Part shown: one piece after another, positions 16,538 to 25,071 of the stretch
How positions within the stretch are numbered: position 1 is the first letter of the stretch
How the letters are laid out: every line of letters starts with the position of its first letter
NCBI GenBank assembly: GCA_015067185.1
Contig: SVMZ01000009.1
Coordinates: 1 to 64,000 of the forward strand
Reading direction: 5' to 3'
DNA from: Oscillospiraceae bacterium
GTDB taxonomy: Bacteria; Bacillota; Clostridia; Oscillospirales; Ruminococcaceae
DNA: 64,000 bases
The notes under the pieces: model-generated
What the model was told of the DNA's origin: nothing
The model's database searches: none
Seen by the model: the letters and a program-made list of their open reading frames with translations, nothing else
Position numbers and translations under genes: made by a program

Positions 16538-17566
16538 TTAATCTACCTTGTATTTATCAAAGGCTTTCAGAAAGGCATGGATGCGATCCAGTTTTCCCTG
16601 TTCGGCAGCATAGCGGCCGAACTGTGTGCGGATGATAGAGACATCTTTGGCAACCACTTCATCCACCCATTCCTGAATTTGCTCATCGCTCATGTTGACT
16701 ACATCAAAGGCATAAAGCAGCCAGTCAAATTCAATGTCCGTATTTTCACGGATATTTTCGATGGTGAGCTGTTGGGAAACAGAGGGCTGATAGAAGGTGA
16801 TTCCCGCTTCTTTCAGGTAAGGGAGCTGCGCGGGATAGGTGTTTTCACAATGAAGGAAACGCCTTTCACTGGGGGTATTCAGTTCCTCATACATTTTTCT
16901 CCAGGCAGGAATGACATGGGTGGACCACATGGATGGAGAAAACAGTGCAGCAAGATCATCATAGACATCCCAGGATCCCAGTGTTTCCGGAAGACCACTG
17001 GAAATATTGAGCTGTTTGGTATAAGAAATAACACTGTCAGTCATGAGGTTGATAAATTCAAGGGAAAGGTCGGGATCTTCAACAAGATCGCAAAGGAAAT
17101 CCGGACTGCGCATAAGAACACACTCGCTGAGGGGACCTTCGCAGCCGATGGGATGCAGTGTAATACGATGGCCGGGGCACAGCTCTTCCATTTCTTTTTT
17201 CATTTCCATAAAATGAAGAAAATGTTTGTTTTGGGTAACGTCCGGCTCGTTTTTCATCAGTTCAATGGCATCTTCAATGGAGTCGGCAAAGGCGCGGATG
17301 TTGGATTCACCGTTTTCGGGAAACATAATCTCTCCACCGATATTATCAAGGTGAACATAACCAACAGGAGGGAGTGCCGGTCCGATAGAGGGTAAACGAC
17401 CGCCAAACTCATCTGCAATGGCTTCGTTGGCCATGCGCCAGGATCTTGTGCATTTTTCAGCGCTGAAAGTAAATTCTTTCATAGAAATGCCGCCGTAAAA
17501 AGGGACAACGTCAGGATAAATTTCGACAACAGGATGGAGGGGATGACCGTGATAAGCGTATTCCAT
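16538..17566 (-). CDS. uroporphyrinogen decarboxylase-like (URO-D/MtaA family) protein
   Basis: 342 residues with the URO-D TIM-barrel pattern: ADEFGGRLPSIGPALPPVGY, LHPIGCEGPLSECVLMRSP, LPETLGSWDVYDDLAALFSP, HCENTYPAQLPYLKEAGI. These are features of the corrinoid methyltransferase and uncharacterised branch rather than haem-synthesis HemE, since haem genes are absent and the conserved HemE N-terminal residues are not seen. Many such proteins lie in sugar catabolism loci of Clostridia with no assigned reaction. It has no cotranscribed neighbour, so its partner corrinoid protein, if any, is elsewhere. Confidence 0.8.
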   Translation of the reverse strand: MEYAYHGHPLHPVVEIYPDVVPFYGGISMKEFTFSAEKCTRSWRMANEAIADEFGGRLPSIGPALPPVGYVHLDNIGGEIMFPENGESNIRAFADSIEDAIELMKNEPDVTQNKHFLHFMEMKKEMEELCPGHRITLHPIGCEGPLSECVLMRSPDFLCDLVEDPDLSLEFINLMTDSVISYTKQLNISSGLPETLGSWDVYDDLAALFSPSMWSTHVIPAWRKMYEELNTPSERRFLHCENTYPAQLPYLKEAGITFYQPSVSQQLTIENIRENTDIEFDWLLYAFDVVNMSDEQIQEWVDEVVAKDVSIIRTQFGRYAAEQGKLDRIHAFLKAFDKYKVD

Positions 17567-17716
17567 AGGTGTTATCCTTTCTGTTTGAAGTGGTAGTGTT
17601 TATCTCAAGTATAACAATAGAAAAATGGAAAGTAAAGGCCGTTTTTTTGCCATTTAGTCTGTTTTCTTGCGCATAAATCAGATTAGCTTGTGGGGAGCGG
17701 GAAAATAAGAAGAATA

Positions 17717-17753
17717 AAAAACAGGAGACTGAGTGAAGACAGACTCCTGTTTT
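17717..17753. terminator. terminator downstream of the coiled-coil gene
   Basis: Stem AAAACAGGAG/CTCCTGTTTT with a 17-base loop, able to work on both strands. The interval 17567-17716 shows no gene. Confidence 0.7.
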
Positions 17754-17775
17754 AGGGCAGGGAATATACGAAGAA

Positions 17776-18714
17776 TTATAAGCGGACAGAGGAGATACAC
17801 TGACTGCGCAGTTTTTGCAGACGGGAATATTCCTGCTCCAAAGAGGTTTTCAGAGCTTCCAATTTATCCAGTACGGCTGTAATTTTTCCGCGTACTTCTT
17901 TTACCTGAGTTTGAGATGCGGAAATGTGGTCAAGAACAGCCCAATCAGAAAAAATACCGTCAAAGAAAAAATCAGAGAAACGAAGAAAACCATCGATATT
18001 GACTTGAATATCAGCACGGATGGAGATATCCGAAAGCTCAGTTTTAAAACGACGAAGCTGCACCTGCAGCCGTTCTACCTGAGATTGGGCGTTATCGAGG
18101 TGATCATGTTTGACAATGTCGGCAATCATTCCGCCGCCGATGACGTCCCAGGTTCCCCAGCTTTCGGCCGAATCAAGGCTGTCCAGAATGGTATTGGCAT
18201 AGCTATAGGCAGTACGTCCGGCAGAAATGGCTTCTTCAGTTTCCGTAATCTGACTTTTCAGCAGGGTCAGTTGCTCATCAAACTGATTCAATTGTGCCGC
18301 TTCGGGTATGTTGGAAGCTTGAATTTGCTTTTCTTTTTCTTTCAGCAGCTGTGCATAGCGCTCTTCGCAGCCATGAAGCTCGCTGCGTTCTGATTGATAA
18401 CGGGCAATATCATTTTTTACAGAGGTAAGCTCAAGGACAGCAGCATCGTAAAGAACGGCGGCCTCATAAGCTTCGCGGCGCTCCCGATTGAGTTTCTCTC
18501 CTTTTTGTCCAATAACAGCATAAAAGAAAGCAGCCAGCGTGCGGCCTTCCAGACGTTCTACGTCGGCCTGTTCATTTTGTTTGGCAGTTTCGAGAGCGGC
18601 AACCTTGGTTTCCAATTCTTCTTTTTGGGTACGTAAATCGTTCAGAATATTTTCCAACCGTTTTCTGCGGGAGATTTGATATTGAAGTTCTTGAAGCTGA
18701 TCATTGAAAGACAT
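17776..18714 (-). CDS. coiled-coil protein of unknown function
   Basis: 312 residues, rich in Glu, Gln, Leu and Lys. Residues 5-60 and 90-150 have heptad spacing of a long coiled coil. A glycine-containing middle segment (SAESWGTWDVIGGGMIADIVKHDH, about 182-205) is followed by a second helical region. No signal peptide or membrane helix. The middle segment is the most conserved-looking part and occurs in other Clostridia proteins of unknown function. A GAGGTGCC site precedes the ATG. Alone on its strand; nothing in the neighbourhood reveals its role. Confidence 0.75.
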   Translation of the reverse strand: MSFNDQLQELQYQISRRKRLENILNDLRTQKEELETKVAALETAKQNEQADVERLEGRTLAAFFYAVIGQKGEKLNRERREAYEAAVLYDAAVLELTSVKNDIARYQSERSELHGCEERYAQLLKEKEKQIQASNIPEAAQLNQFDEQLTLLKSQITETEEAISAGRTAYSYANTILDSLDSAESWGTWDVIGGGMIADIVKHDHLDNAQSQVERLQVQLRRFKTELSDISIRADIQVNIDGFLRFSDFFFDGIFSDWAVLDHISASQTQVKEVRGKITAVLDKLEALKTSLEQEYSRLQKLRSQCISSVRL

Positions 18715-18823
18715 AGAGGCACCTCAAACACAATTATAGATAACATCAGTATAACATGGAGAAAATGAATTTTCAATAGAAGATTCAGCAACCGGAACAG
18801 AGTGGGAAGGAAACAGAAGGCGA

Positions 18824-18852
18824 TTGCAAAAAAGAAAAATGTGCGTTATAAT
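18824..18852 (+). promoter_or_regulatory. promoter of grpB
   Basis: TTGCAA (18824-18829), 17 bases, TATAAT (18847-18852), 31 bases before the ATG. Confidence 0.6.
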
Positions 18853-18883
18853 ATAAAAAAATTGCAGAAAAGAGCGTGCACAG

Positions 18884-19423
18884 ATGAAGACAAAGCGGGT
18901 GATAGTTGAAAAGTATGATCCGGCGTGGCAGCAGGATTTTGAGAAGATCAAAATAGAGATAACTGCTGCATTGGAGGGTCTTTTTATTGCAGTGGAACAC
19001 GTTGGATCCACCGCTGTGGAGGGGTTATCCGCGAAACCGATCATTGATATTGATGTGGTGATTGAAAAGGAAGAACTGCTGGATAAAGTGATTGAACGGC
19101 TGCATCGAGTTGGGTATATCCACGAGGGGAATTTGGGAATAGAAGGGCGTGAGGCTTTTTGTTATGAGAATAAGCCTTTTCTAAAAGAACATCACTTGTA
19201 TGTGTGTGCAAAATCTTCACAGGAACTGCATAGGCACATCACCTTTCGGGATTATCTTCGGAGTCATCCGGAAGCTGTCAAGGAATACAGTCGGGTGAAA
19301 GAAGAGGGTGCGCGGAGATATTCCGATGATATCACCGGTTATATAGCATTTAAAAGTGAATGCATACAAAAAATATACATGCTGTGCGGGTTGGTAGGTA
19401 AGCATCAAACGGAAAGTGCATGA
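18884..19423 (+). CDS. GrpB family protein (UPF0157, nucleotidyltransferase fold)
   Basis: 179 residues. The family core is clear: VEKYDPAWQQDFEKIK, VEHVGSTAVEGLSAKPIIDIDVVI (a HVGSTAV...DIDV nucleotidyltransferase-like signature with paired Asp) and HLYVCAKSSQELHRHITFRDYLR. Members are of uncertain function, and some are fused to acetyltransferase or dephospho-CoA kinase domains. It ends 16 bases before the sugar kinase, so both may be cotranscribed from the TTGCAA promoter, though no functional link is known. Confidence 0.93.
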   Translation: MKTKRVIVEKYDPAWQQDFEKIKIEITAALEGLFIAVEHVGSTAVEGLSAKPIIDIDVVIEKEELLDKVIERLHRVGYIHEGNLGIEGREAFCYENKPFLKEHHLYVCAKSSQELHRHITFRDYLRSHPEAVKEYSRVKEEGARRYSDDITGYIAFKSECIQKIYMLCGLVGKHQTESA

Positions 19424-19439
19424 GAAAGAAGAGAGATAT

Positions 19440-20357
19440 ATGCTGTATACATTGACAACGAATCCGGCTATTGATATGAATGCGGATTCTCAAACGATGG
19501 AAGCGAATAAAGTAAACAGAACCACCAATGCGGTATATTCTCCCAACGGGAAGGGATTGAATGTCAGTTTTGTGTTGAAACACTATGGGATAGATTCGGG
19601 AATATTGGGTTTTTTCGGAGGGTTTTCGGGAGACTATATCGTCAGCGAATGCCGAAAACGTGGATATCGGATAAATGCGGTGGAAATTGTAGGGACAACC
19701 AGAATCAATATGTTTCTTACAGTGGGCGGGAATGAATATAAGCTTGTTAATAATGGGCCTGTGGTTTCGGCCGAAGAGCAGGAAAAAATGCTGGAAACAC
19801 TGGCTTCCCTGCAGGATATGGATGTTCTTACGATAAACGGAAGTGCCGCAAACGGAATGGCAGAGGATTACTATGAGAGAATACTGGAGCTTTGCAGGGA
19901 AAAAGGTGTAAAGACCGTGCTGGATATCAGTTCTACCGCATTGTCAGGATTGATGAGATATCGCCCTTATTTAATCAAGCCCAACGATGATGAAATGAAA
20001 GCGATCTTTGGGCTTGGCGCAGAGAATGAAGAAGAAACCATAGCATCACTGAAAAAGCTGCATTCACTGGGCGCGCAGAATATTCTGCTGACCATGGGTG
20101 AAAAAGGTATATATTTCTATAATGGAAGCAGAGCATATTTCTGCGAAGCGCATCCGGTTAGGTTGAAAAGCTCTGCTTGTGCAGGAGATTCCTGTCTGGC
20201 TGCCTTTTTGAGTGTTTGGTTGAAAAAGCCGGAAAAGGTGGAATATGCCTTGCGTCTTGCTTCTGCAACAGGAGCTTCGGTGGCAGAAAGCGACGGTTTG
20301 GGTGACTTTGCCAATGTAGAACGTTATCTGGAGAAGGTTCGGGTATATTCTTTATAA
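19440..20357 (+). CDS. PfkB-family sugar kinase, 1-phosphofructokinase-like
   Basis: 305 residues. MLYTLTTNPAIDMN, PNGKGLNVSFVLKHYG and FFGGFSGDYI match the 1-phosphofructokinase/tagatose-6-phosphate kinase branch. The ATP-site motif is SSACAGDSCLAAFLS: the catalytic Asp is kept, while the first Gly of GAGDS is replaced by Cys. AAGAAGAG precedes the ATG at 19440; an upstream GTG (19416) overlaps grpB and is less likely. There is no PTS gene nearby, so the substrate is uncertain; fructose 1-phosphate or tagatose 6-phosphate are the family's usual ones. Confidence 0.85.
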   Translation: MLYTLTTNPAIDMNADSQTMEANKVNRTTNAVYSPNGKGLNVSFVLKHYGIDSGILGFFGGFSGDYIVSECRKRGYRINAVEIVGTTRINMFLTVGGNEYKLVNNGPVVSAEEQEKMLETLASLQDMDVLTINGSAANGMAEDYYERILELCREKGVKTVLDISSTALSGLMRYRPYLIKPNDDEMKAIFGLGAENEEETIASLKKLHSLGAQNILLTMGEKGIYFYNGSRAYFCEAHPVRLKSSACAGDSCLAAFLSVWLKKPEKVEYALRLASATGASVAESDGLGDFANVERYLEKVRVYSL

Positions 20358-20396
20358 AAATGGGAGGAAAGCAATACGCTTTCCTCCCATTTTTAT
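20358..20396 (+). terminator. terminator after the sugar kinase
   Basis: Stem AAATGGGAGGAAAGC/GCTTTCCTCCCATTT with loop AATAC, followed by TTTAT. Confidence 0.9.
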
Positions 20397-20425
20397 AAAA
20401 GACATAATAATACAGAGCGGCTGCG

Positions 20426-20454
20426 TTGACGGAGAAATAAATATGTGATATGAT
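20426..20454 (+). promoter_or_regulatory. promoter of dinB
   Basis: TTGACG (20426-20431), 17 bases, TATGAT (20449-20454). I see no clear LexA box (GAACNNNNGTTC type), although a half-like GAACA occurs at 20468. Confidence 0.6.
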
Positions 20455-20497
20455 AACATTATAAAAAGAACATATGTATCGCCTGGGAGGTGAACGT

Positions 20498-21769
20498 GTG
20501 GAACGGCTGATATTTCATGTTGATGTAAACAGTGCCTATCTTTCCTGGGAAGCGGCCAAAAGAGTAGCCGCAGGAGAAGAGGATATTCGTTTGATTCCCT
20601 CCGCCATTGGAGGAGACAGGGAAAAGCGGACAGGTATTATTCTGGCAAAATCAATTGCAGCAAAAAAATATGGTGTAAAAACAGGGGAACCTGTAGGGAT
20701 GGCACTGAGAAAGTGTCCGGAGCTGGTGTTGTACAGACCGGATTTTTTACTTTATCAACGGAATTCCGCCGCATTTATGGCAGTTTGTGCCAAGTATGCG
20801 CCTGTAGTGGAGAAATACTCTATTGATGAATGTTTTTTGGATATGACCGGTACCGGCAGGATTTATCCGGACCCGATTGCCATAGCACATAAAATAAAAG
20901 ATGAAATTCGAGATACACTGGGTTTTACAGTAAATGTCGGTATTGGCAGCAATAAGCTGCTGGCAAAGATGGCCAGTGATTTTGAAAAACCGGATAAGGT
21001 TCACACCTTGTTTTCGGAAGAGATTGAGCAAAAGCTTTGGCCGTTGCCAATCGGAGAGTTGTTCACTGTGGGACACGCCACGGAAGAACGCTTGAAAAGA
21101 GTATGTATCCGAACCATAGGAGATTTGGCAAAATTGACACAGGAAGATGCCATGAGCATTCTGGGAGTGAAATGGGGGTTGCAGCTGCACCGTTTTGCAA
21201 ACGGAATGGATGAGTCCCCCGTGCTGGAGGAGAGAGAGGAAGCGAAGGGATACAGCGTATCCACAACGCTGGAAGAGGATGTTGTAGAAAAAGAGCAGGC
21301 GAAACAAATATTATTGGCACTTGCCGACAGTGTAAGTGCCAGAATGAGAACGGATCACGTCAATGCTTTTTGTGTAGCAGTAGCGATAAGAGCCAATGAT
21401 TTCAAAAATCGGTCTCACCAGCGCAAGCTGGAAGAGGCCACAGATATTACGGCAGAAATATACCGTGTAGCGGTGGAACTATTTGAAGAACTGTGGGACG
21501 GAAAAACGCCGCTTCGACTGTTGGGGATTGCATTGAATGATATCGACAGGGATGGGTGTGTTCAGCAAGGGTTGTTTTCGAATGAGAAAAAGGAGAAGGC
21601 CAGAAAGTTGGACAGAACCGTTGATTCGCTGAGGGAAAGGTTTGGAAGCAAGAGTATTGTTTTGGGAGCGAATTATCGTTCAGATATCAATGTGGGTAAA
21701 AAATATCAGGCTCAGGCAGAAGAGAGGGCCAGGCAAAAAGCAAAATCAGATAATGTGAATGAAGAGTAA
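20498..21769 (+). CDS. dinB: DNA polymerase IV (Y-family)
   Basis: 423 residues. Error-prone translesion polymerase. The first catalytic Asp lies in FHVDVNSAYLSWEA, the second acidic pair in YSIDECFLDMT, and thumb/little-finger motifs such as VGIGSNKLLAKMASDFEKPD and GYSVSTTLEEDV follow. GGGAGGTGAAC precedes the GTG at 20498, a much better site than the ATG at 20474. No beta-clamp motif is obvious at the very C-terminus (QKAKSDNVNEE). A promoter-bearing gap separates it from the FGGY kinase, so it is probably its own unit. Confidence 0.95.
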   Translation: MERLIFHVDVNSAYLSWEAAKRVAAGEEDIRLIPSAIGGDREKRTGIILAKSIAAKKYGVKTGEPVGMALRKCPELVLYRPDFLLYQRNSAAFMAVCAKYAPVVEKYSIDECFLDMTGTGRIYPDPIAIAHKIKDEIRDTLGFTVNVGIGSNKLLAKMASDFEKPDKVHTLFSEEIEQKLWPLPIGELFTVGHATEERLKRVCIRTIGDLAKLTQEDAMSILGVKWGLQLHRFANGMDESPVLEEREEAKGYSVSTTLEEDVVEKEQAKQILLALADSVSARMRTDHVNAFCVAVAIRANDFKNRSHQRKLEEATDITAEIYRVAVELFEELWDGKTPLRLLGIALNDIDRDGCVQQGLFSNEKKEKARKLDRTVDSLRERFGSKSIVLGANYRSDINVGKKYQAQAEERARQKAKSDNVNEE

Positions 21770-21806
21770 ATTATGAGGAGCAAAAAGAGAAGAATCTGGG
21801 CTAATC

Positions 21807-21836
21807 TTGACGAAAAAGAGAGAAAAAAGGTATAAT
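21807..21836 (+). promoter_or_regulatory. promoter of the FGGY kinase gene
   Basis: TTGACG (21807-21812), 18 bases, TATAAT (21831-21836), 32 bases before the ATG. Confidence 0.6.
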
Positions 21837-21867
21837 AATAGTAATTGCTTTATGGATGTGATGTTGA

Positions 21868-23415
21868 ATGAGTTCTTCTTTGGTGCTTGCTTTTGATTGT
21901 GGAACCCAAAGTCTGAGGGCATTGCTTTTTGATAAAAAAGGAAATACAGTAGGCATGACAGCGGAAAAATATCCGCCCTATATCTCGAAAAAATTTGGTT
22001 ATGCGGAACAGCATGCAGAAGTATTTCGGGATGCCCTTTATTCTGCCAGTCTGAAACTGAAAGAGCGGTGCGGAGAGGCATGGAATCGAATTGCGGCAGT
22101 GTCTCTGACAGCGATTCGTGATACATATCTTTGTGTGGATTCGGAGCTGCATCCCCTCAGACCGATTATCATGTGGCATGACCAGAGAGAAGCGGTTTGT
22201 GCCGATCCTATGCCTGCAACGTCAGTGATGGCTTTCAATCTGGTGGGAATGAGTGATTTTGCCGTTCAGCAGCGTAAAATATCCAAATCCAACTGGATCA
22301 GAGAAAATGAGCCGGAGATATGGGCAAAAACAGATAAATATCTCCCTTTTTCTACATATATGACCTATCTGCTTACAGAGAAAGTCATTGATTCTGTAGC
22401 AAGCCAAGCCGGACATGTACCGTTCGATTTTAAAAACAGGCGGTGGATGGATAAGACAAACATTAAGTTTCCTGTTTTTGCTATTGAAAAAGAAAAAATG
22501 CCGGAACTGAAAGAACCGTGTAGTGTGTTGGGAAAGATAACCGAAGCGGTATCACGACGGACAGGGATCCCCTGCGGGGTACCGGTGATTGCAGCGGGTT
22601 CAGATAAAGGCTGCGAGACGCTGGGTACGGGGTGCATATCTTCTGAGAAAGCCAGCATAAGCTTTGGTACGGCGGCATCTATACAGTTGGTTACCGATAA
22701 ATATGTAGAACCCCAGCAGTTTCTGCCGGCTTATCCGTCGGTTGTGCCGAATTTATATAATCCGGAAATACAGGTTTACCGCGGCTATTGGATGCTGGAG
22801 TGGTTTGTGGATGAATTTGCAAAAGAAGCACGGGAGAAGGCGAATGAGCTGGGAATTCCTGTGGGAGAATATCTGAATAGCTGGCTGGAAGAAACGCCGG
22901 TTGGTGCAGAAGGGTTGATTATGCAACCGTACTGGGGGGCTGAATTAAAAAGGCCGGAAGCACGGGGAGCCTTCATTGGTTTCACGGATCACCATACCCA
23001 TAAGCATGTCTACCGCGCAATGATAGAGGGGATCAATTTTGATCTTATGCGCGGCATAAAAACGATTGAAGGACGATCGGGAATTCGGGTGAAGCAGTTG
23101 ACGGTATCGGGAGGCGGAGCGCAAAATGATGTGATCTGCAAGCTGACGGCGGATATGTTTGGGCGGCCGGTAAAACGGGTTCAAACGCATGAGACATCCG
23201 GTTTGGGGTGTGCCATTGCAGCGTTTGTCGGTATTGGAGAATTTCCTGATTTTGAAACGGCAATTGAGAGTATGGTACATTATAAAGACTGTTTCAAACC
23301 GGATATGAATGTACATAGAAAATATGAAGCATTGTATTCCCATATCTATAAACGAATATACCCAAGAATGCAACTGCTTTATAAAGAGATGAACCGCCTG
23401 AAAAAAATACTTTAA
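21868..23415 (+). CDS. FGGY-family carbohydrate kinase
   Basis: 515 residues with actin-like ATPase fold. LAFDCGTQSLRALLFDKKG is the phosphate-1 motif, IIMWHDQRE contains the substrate Asp, IAAGSDKGCETLG is the second hinge region, and LTVSGGGAQNDVICKLTADMFGRPV is the FGGY C-terminal signature. The xylulokinase/gluconokinase-like size is normal. It is followed 15 bases later by a membrane protein and then the SGNH esterase trio, which could form one unit. The sugar is not identifiable from sequence; xylulose, ribulose, fuculose and gluconate relatives are all possible. Confidence 0.93.
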   Translation: MSSSLVLAFDCGTQSLRALLFDKKGNTVGMTAEKYPPYISKKFGYAEQHAEVFRDALYSASLKLKERCGEAWNRIAAVSLTAIRDTYLCVDSELHPLRPIIMWHDQREAVCADPMPATSVMAFNLVGMSDFAVQQRKISKSNWIRENEPEIWAKTDKYLPFSTYMTYLLTEKVIDSVASQAGHVPFDFKNRRWMDKTNIKFPVFAIEKEKMPELKEPCSVLGKITEAVSRRTGIPCGVPVIAAGSDKGCETLGTGCISSEKASISFGTAASIQLVTDKYVEPQQFLPAYPSVVPNLYNPEIQVYRGYWMLEWFVDEFAKEAREKANELGIPVGEYLNSWLEETPVGAEGLIMQPYWGAELKRPEARGAFIGFTDHHTHKHVYRAMIEGINFDLMRGIKTIEGRSGIRVKQLTVSGGGAQNDVICKLTADMFGRPVKRVQTHETSGLGCAIAAFVGIGEFPDFETAIESMVHYKDCFKPDMNVHRKYEALYSHIYKRIYPRMQLLYKEMNRLKKIL

Positions 23416-23430
23416 AATCAGGGGGAAATT

Positions 23431-24141
23431 ATGAAAGTGAAAAAGGTGCCGGAGGGTGCGGTTAAAAAAATATTGTTCTGGATTGTTTTGGTGACACTGT
23501 TTTTGTCATTGATATTTACCACAGTAAGATTTATTATGGCACCAGAGGAGACAACGGATCCATCGGTAAAGGTGAAGGGCGATTACACTCTTATGATTTT
23601 CCAGAGTGTAGTGGGGTTGGTTTCCCTGTTTATCCCTACCATTATCGAACGGAAATTCAAAGTGGATATTCCCAACTCCATGGAAGTGTTGTTTATTATC
23701 TTCCTCTATGCGGCAATCTATCTGGGAGAGATCCGGAGTTTTTACTTTTTGATTCCGTACTGGGATCTTCTGCTGCACTCGTTTAGCGGATTTATGACAG
23801 GTGCACTGGGCTTTTTTGTGGTGGATCTGCTGAACACGGATAAACGGGTGAAGATGATGATGAGCCCACTTTTCCTGACAATCTTTGCTTTTTCTTTTGC
23901 AATGACCATCGGTATTGTGTGGGAACTGTTTGAGTTTGCGGTGGACGGTCTGCTGGGTGTCAATATGCAGAAGTTTATGCTGGAGGACGGTACACCGCTG
24001 ATTGGTCGGGAGGCACTGATTGATACCATGGAAGATATTATTGTTGATGCGATAGGGGCATTTCTGATGTGTCTCTTCGGATATATATCCATAAAGTGCA
24101 GAGAGAAAAGGAAAACGACAGCAATACAGGAAAAGCAATAA
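23431..24141 (+). CDS. multi-pass membrane protein (DUF2238-like)
   Basis: 236 residues with about six membrane helices (about 13-33, 53-70, 84-103, 111-131, 145-165 and 195-218). FYFLIPYWDLLLHSFSGFMTG and IVWELFEFAVD resemble the conserved helices of DUF2238 membrane proteins, with His and Asp/Glu within the membrane. The last 20 residues are basic and cytoplasmic. AGGGGGAAATT precedes the ATG. It lies between the kinase and the esterases, so a role in the same sugar process is possible. Function is unknown. Confidence 0.75.
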   Translation: MKVKKVPEGAVKKILFWIVLVTLFLSLIFTTVRFIMAPEETTDPSVKVKGDYTLMIFQSVVGLVSLFIPTIIERKFKVDIPNSMEVLFIIFLYAAIYLGEIRSFYFLIPYWDLLLHSFSGFMTGALGFFVVDLLNTDKRVKMMMSPLFLTIFAFSFAMTIGIVWELFEFAVDGLLGVNMQKFMLEDGTPLIGREALIDTMEDIIVDAIGAFLMCLFGYISIKCREKRKTTAIQEKQ

Positions 24142-24159
24142 GAAAGGGAGTATATGAAA

Positions 24160-25041
24160 ATGACAGACAACAAAAAGAGAGCAGCGGTATTTATTTTACT
24201 TGGTCAGTCCAATGCGGTGGGACATGGCATTCCGATGGAAGAGAAAGATAAAATCACCGTTCCCATGAAGAATGTGTTTGGTCTCAGCCGTGAATTAAAT
24301 CAGTCCTATGATAATGAAAAGCTGGACTGGAGCGGATATCTCAGCGCAGGTATGAACCTTGCAGAGCAGCAGGATGATACCTATTCGGTAGCCAATTGTC
24401 TGGCACAGCTCTGGCAGGATGAGATTGATGCAGGCAATCCCCGCAATTTGCCGGATCTCTACATAATACAAATCGCCATTGGTGCGCAGGGTGTCACTGA
24501 GAAATATATGTGGTATCCGGATCGCGAGAAAAAACTGGTTCCCGGCGTGCTTGGTACAGTGGATATTTCCCTCTTCCCGTTTACGGTAGGAATTCTTTCT
24601 CTTGTCAAAAAGAGTTTTGAGGAAATGAATCTGACACCGGAATTCCTGCTGCATTGGCGCGGCGGAGAAGAAGATGGTTCTGTTCCTGTGGATGAATACA
24701 GCCGCATCGTAAAGGGCTTGTACGACAGACTGTTCGACGGTTTTTATGAAGCGTTAGGAGAAAAGATTCCGACAGTTATACACAAGTTCCCCTATATTGA
24801 GCGTTGTCTGGAGATGGATTCCAGTGGAAGCTCTCTCAGAACAATCAGCTATGCCAATGAGTTTTTTGAAAAATTTGCAAAAGAACGTGACAACATTACA
24901 TTGTTCAATGTCCGCAAAGCACCACACTATATACCCAATACCCGTCAGCATGGCATATTTATTGAGGATGCCGTTCACTATACCCCCGAAACCAATCGTT
25001 GGGTAGCACAGCTGATTTTGGAAGAATATCCTTTCCGCTGA
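24160..25041 (+). CDS. SGNH-type esterase, copy 1 of 3
   Basis: 293 residues. The nucleophile motif LLGQSNAVGHGIPME corresponds to block I (GQSN) of sialate O-acetylesterase-like SGNH hydrolases, and IEDAVHYTPETNRW near the end carries the Asp-x-x-His pair. IAIGAQGVTEKYMWYP holds a block II-like Gly. No signal peptide, so it would act inside the cell, perhaps removing acetyl groups from imported sugars. AAAGGGAG is 9 bases from ATG 24160, so this is chosen over ATG 24154. The first half is almost identical to copy 3 in DNA, the second half diverges. Confidence 0.8.
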   Translation: MTDNKKRAAVFILLGQSNAVGHGIPMEEKDKITVPMKNVFGLSRELNQSYDNEKLDWSGYLSAGMNLAEQQDDTYSVANCLAQLWQDEIDAGNPRNLPDLYIIQIAIGAQGVTEKYMWYPDREKKLVPGVLGTVDISLFPFTVGILSLVKKSFEEMNLTPEFLLHWRGGEEDGSVPVDEYSRIVKGLYDRLFDGFYEALGEKIPTVIHKFPYIERCLEMDSSGSSLRTISYANEFFEKFAKERDNITLFNVRKAPHYIPNTRQHGIFIEDAVHYTPETNRWVAQLILEEYPFR

Positions 25042-25071
25042 TGAGAAGTATATTATAAGGAGGTGTGTGAG

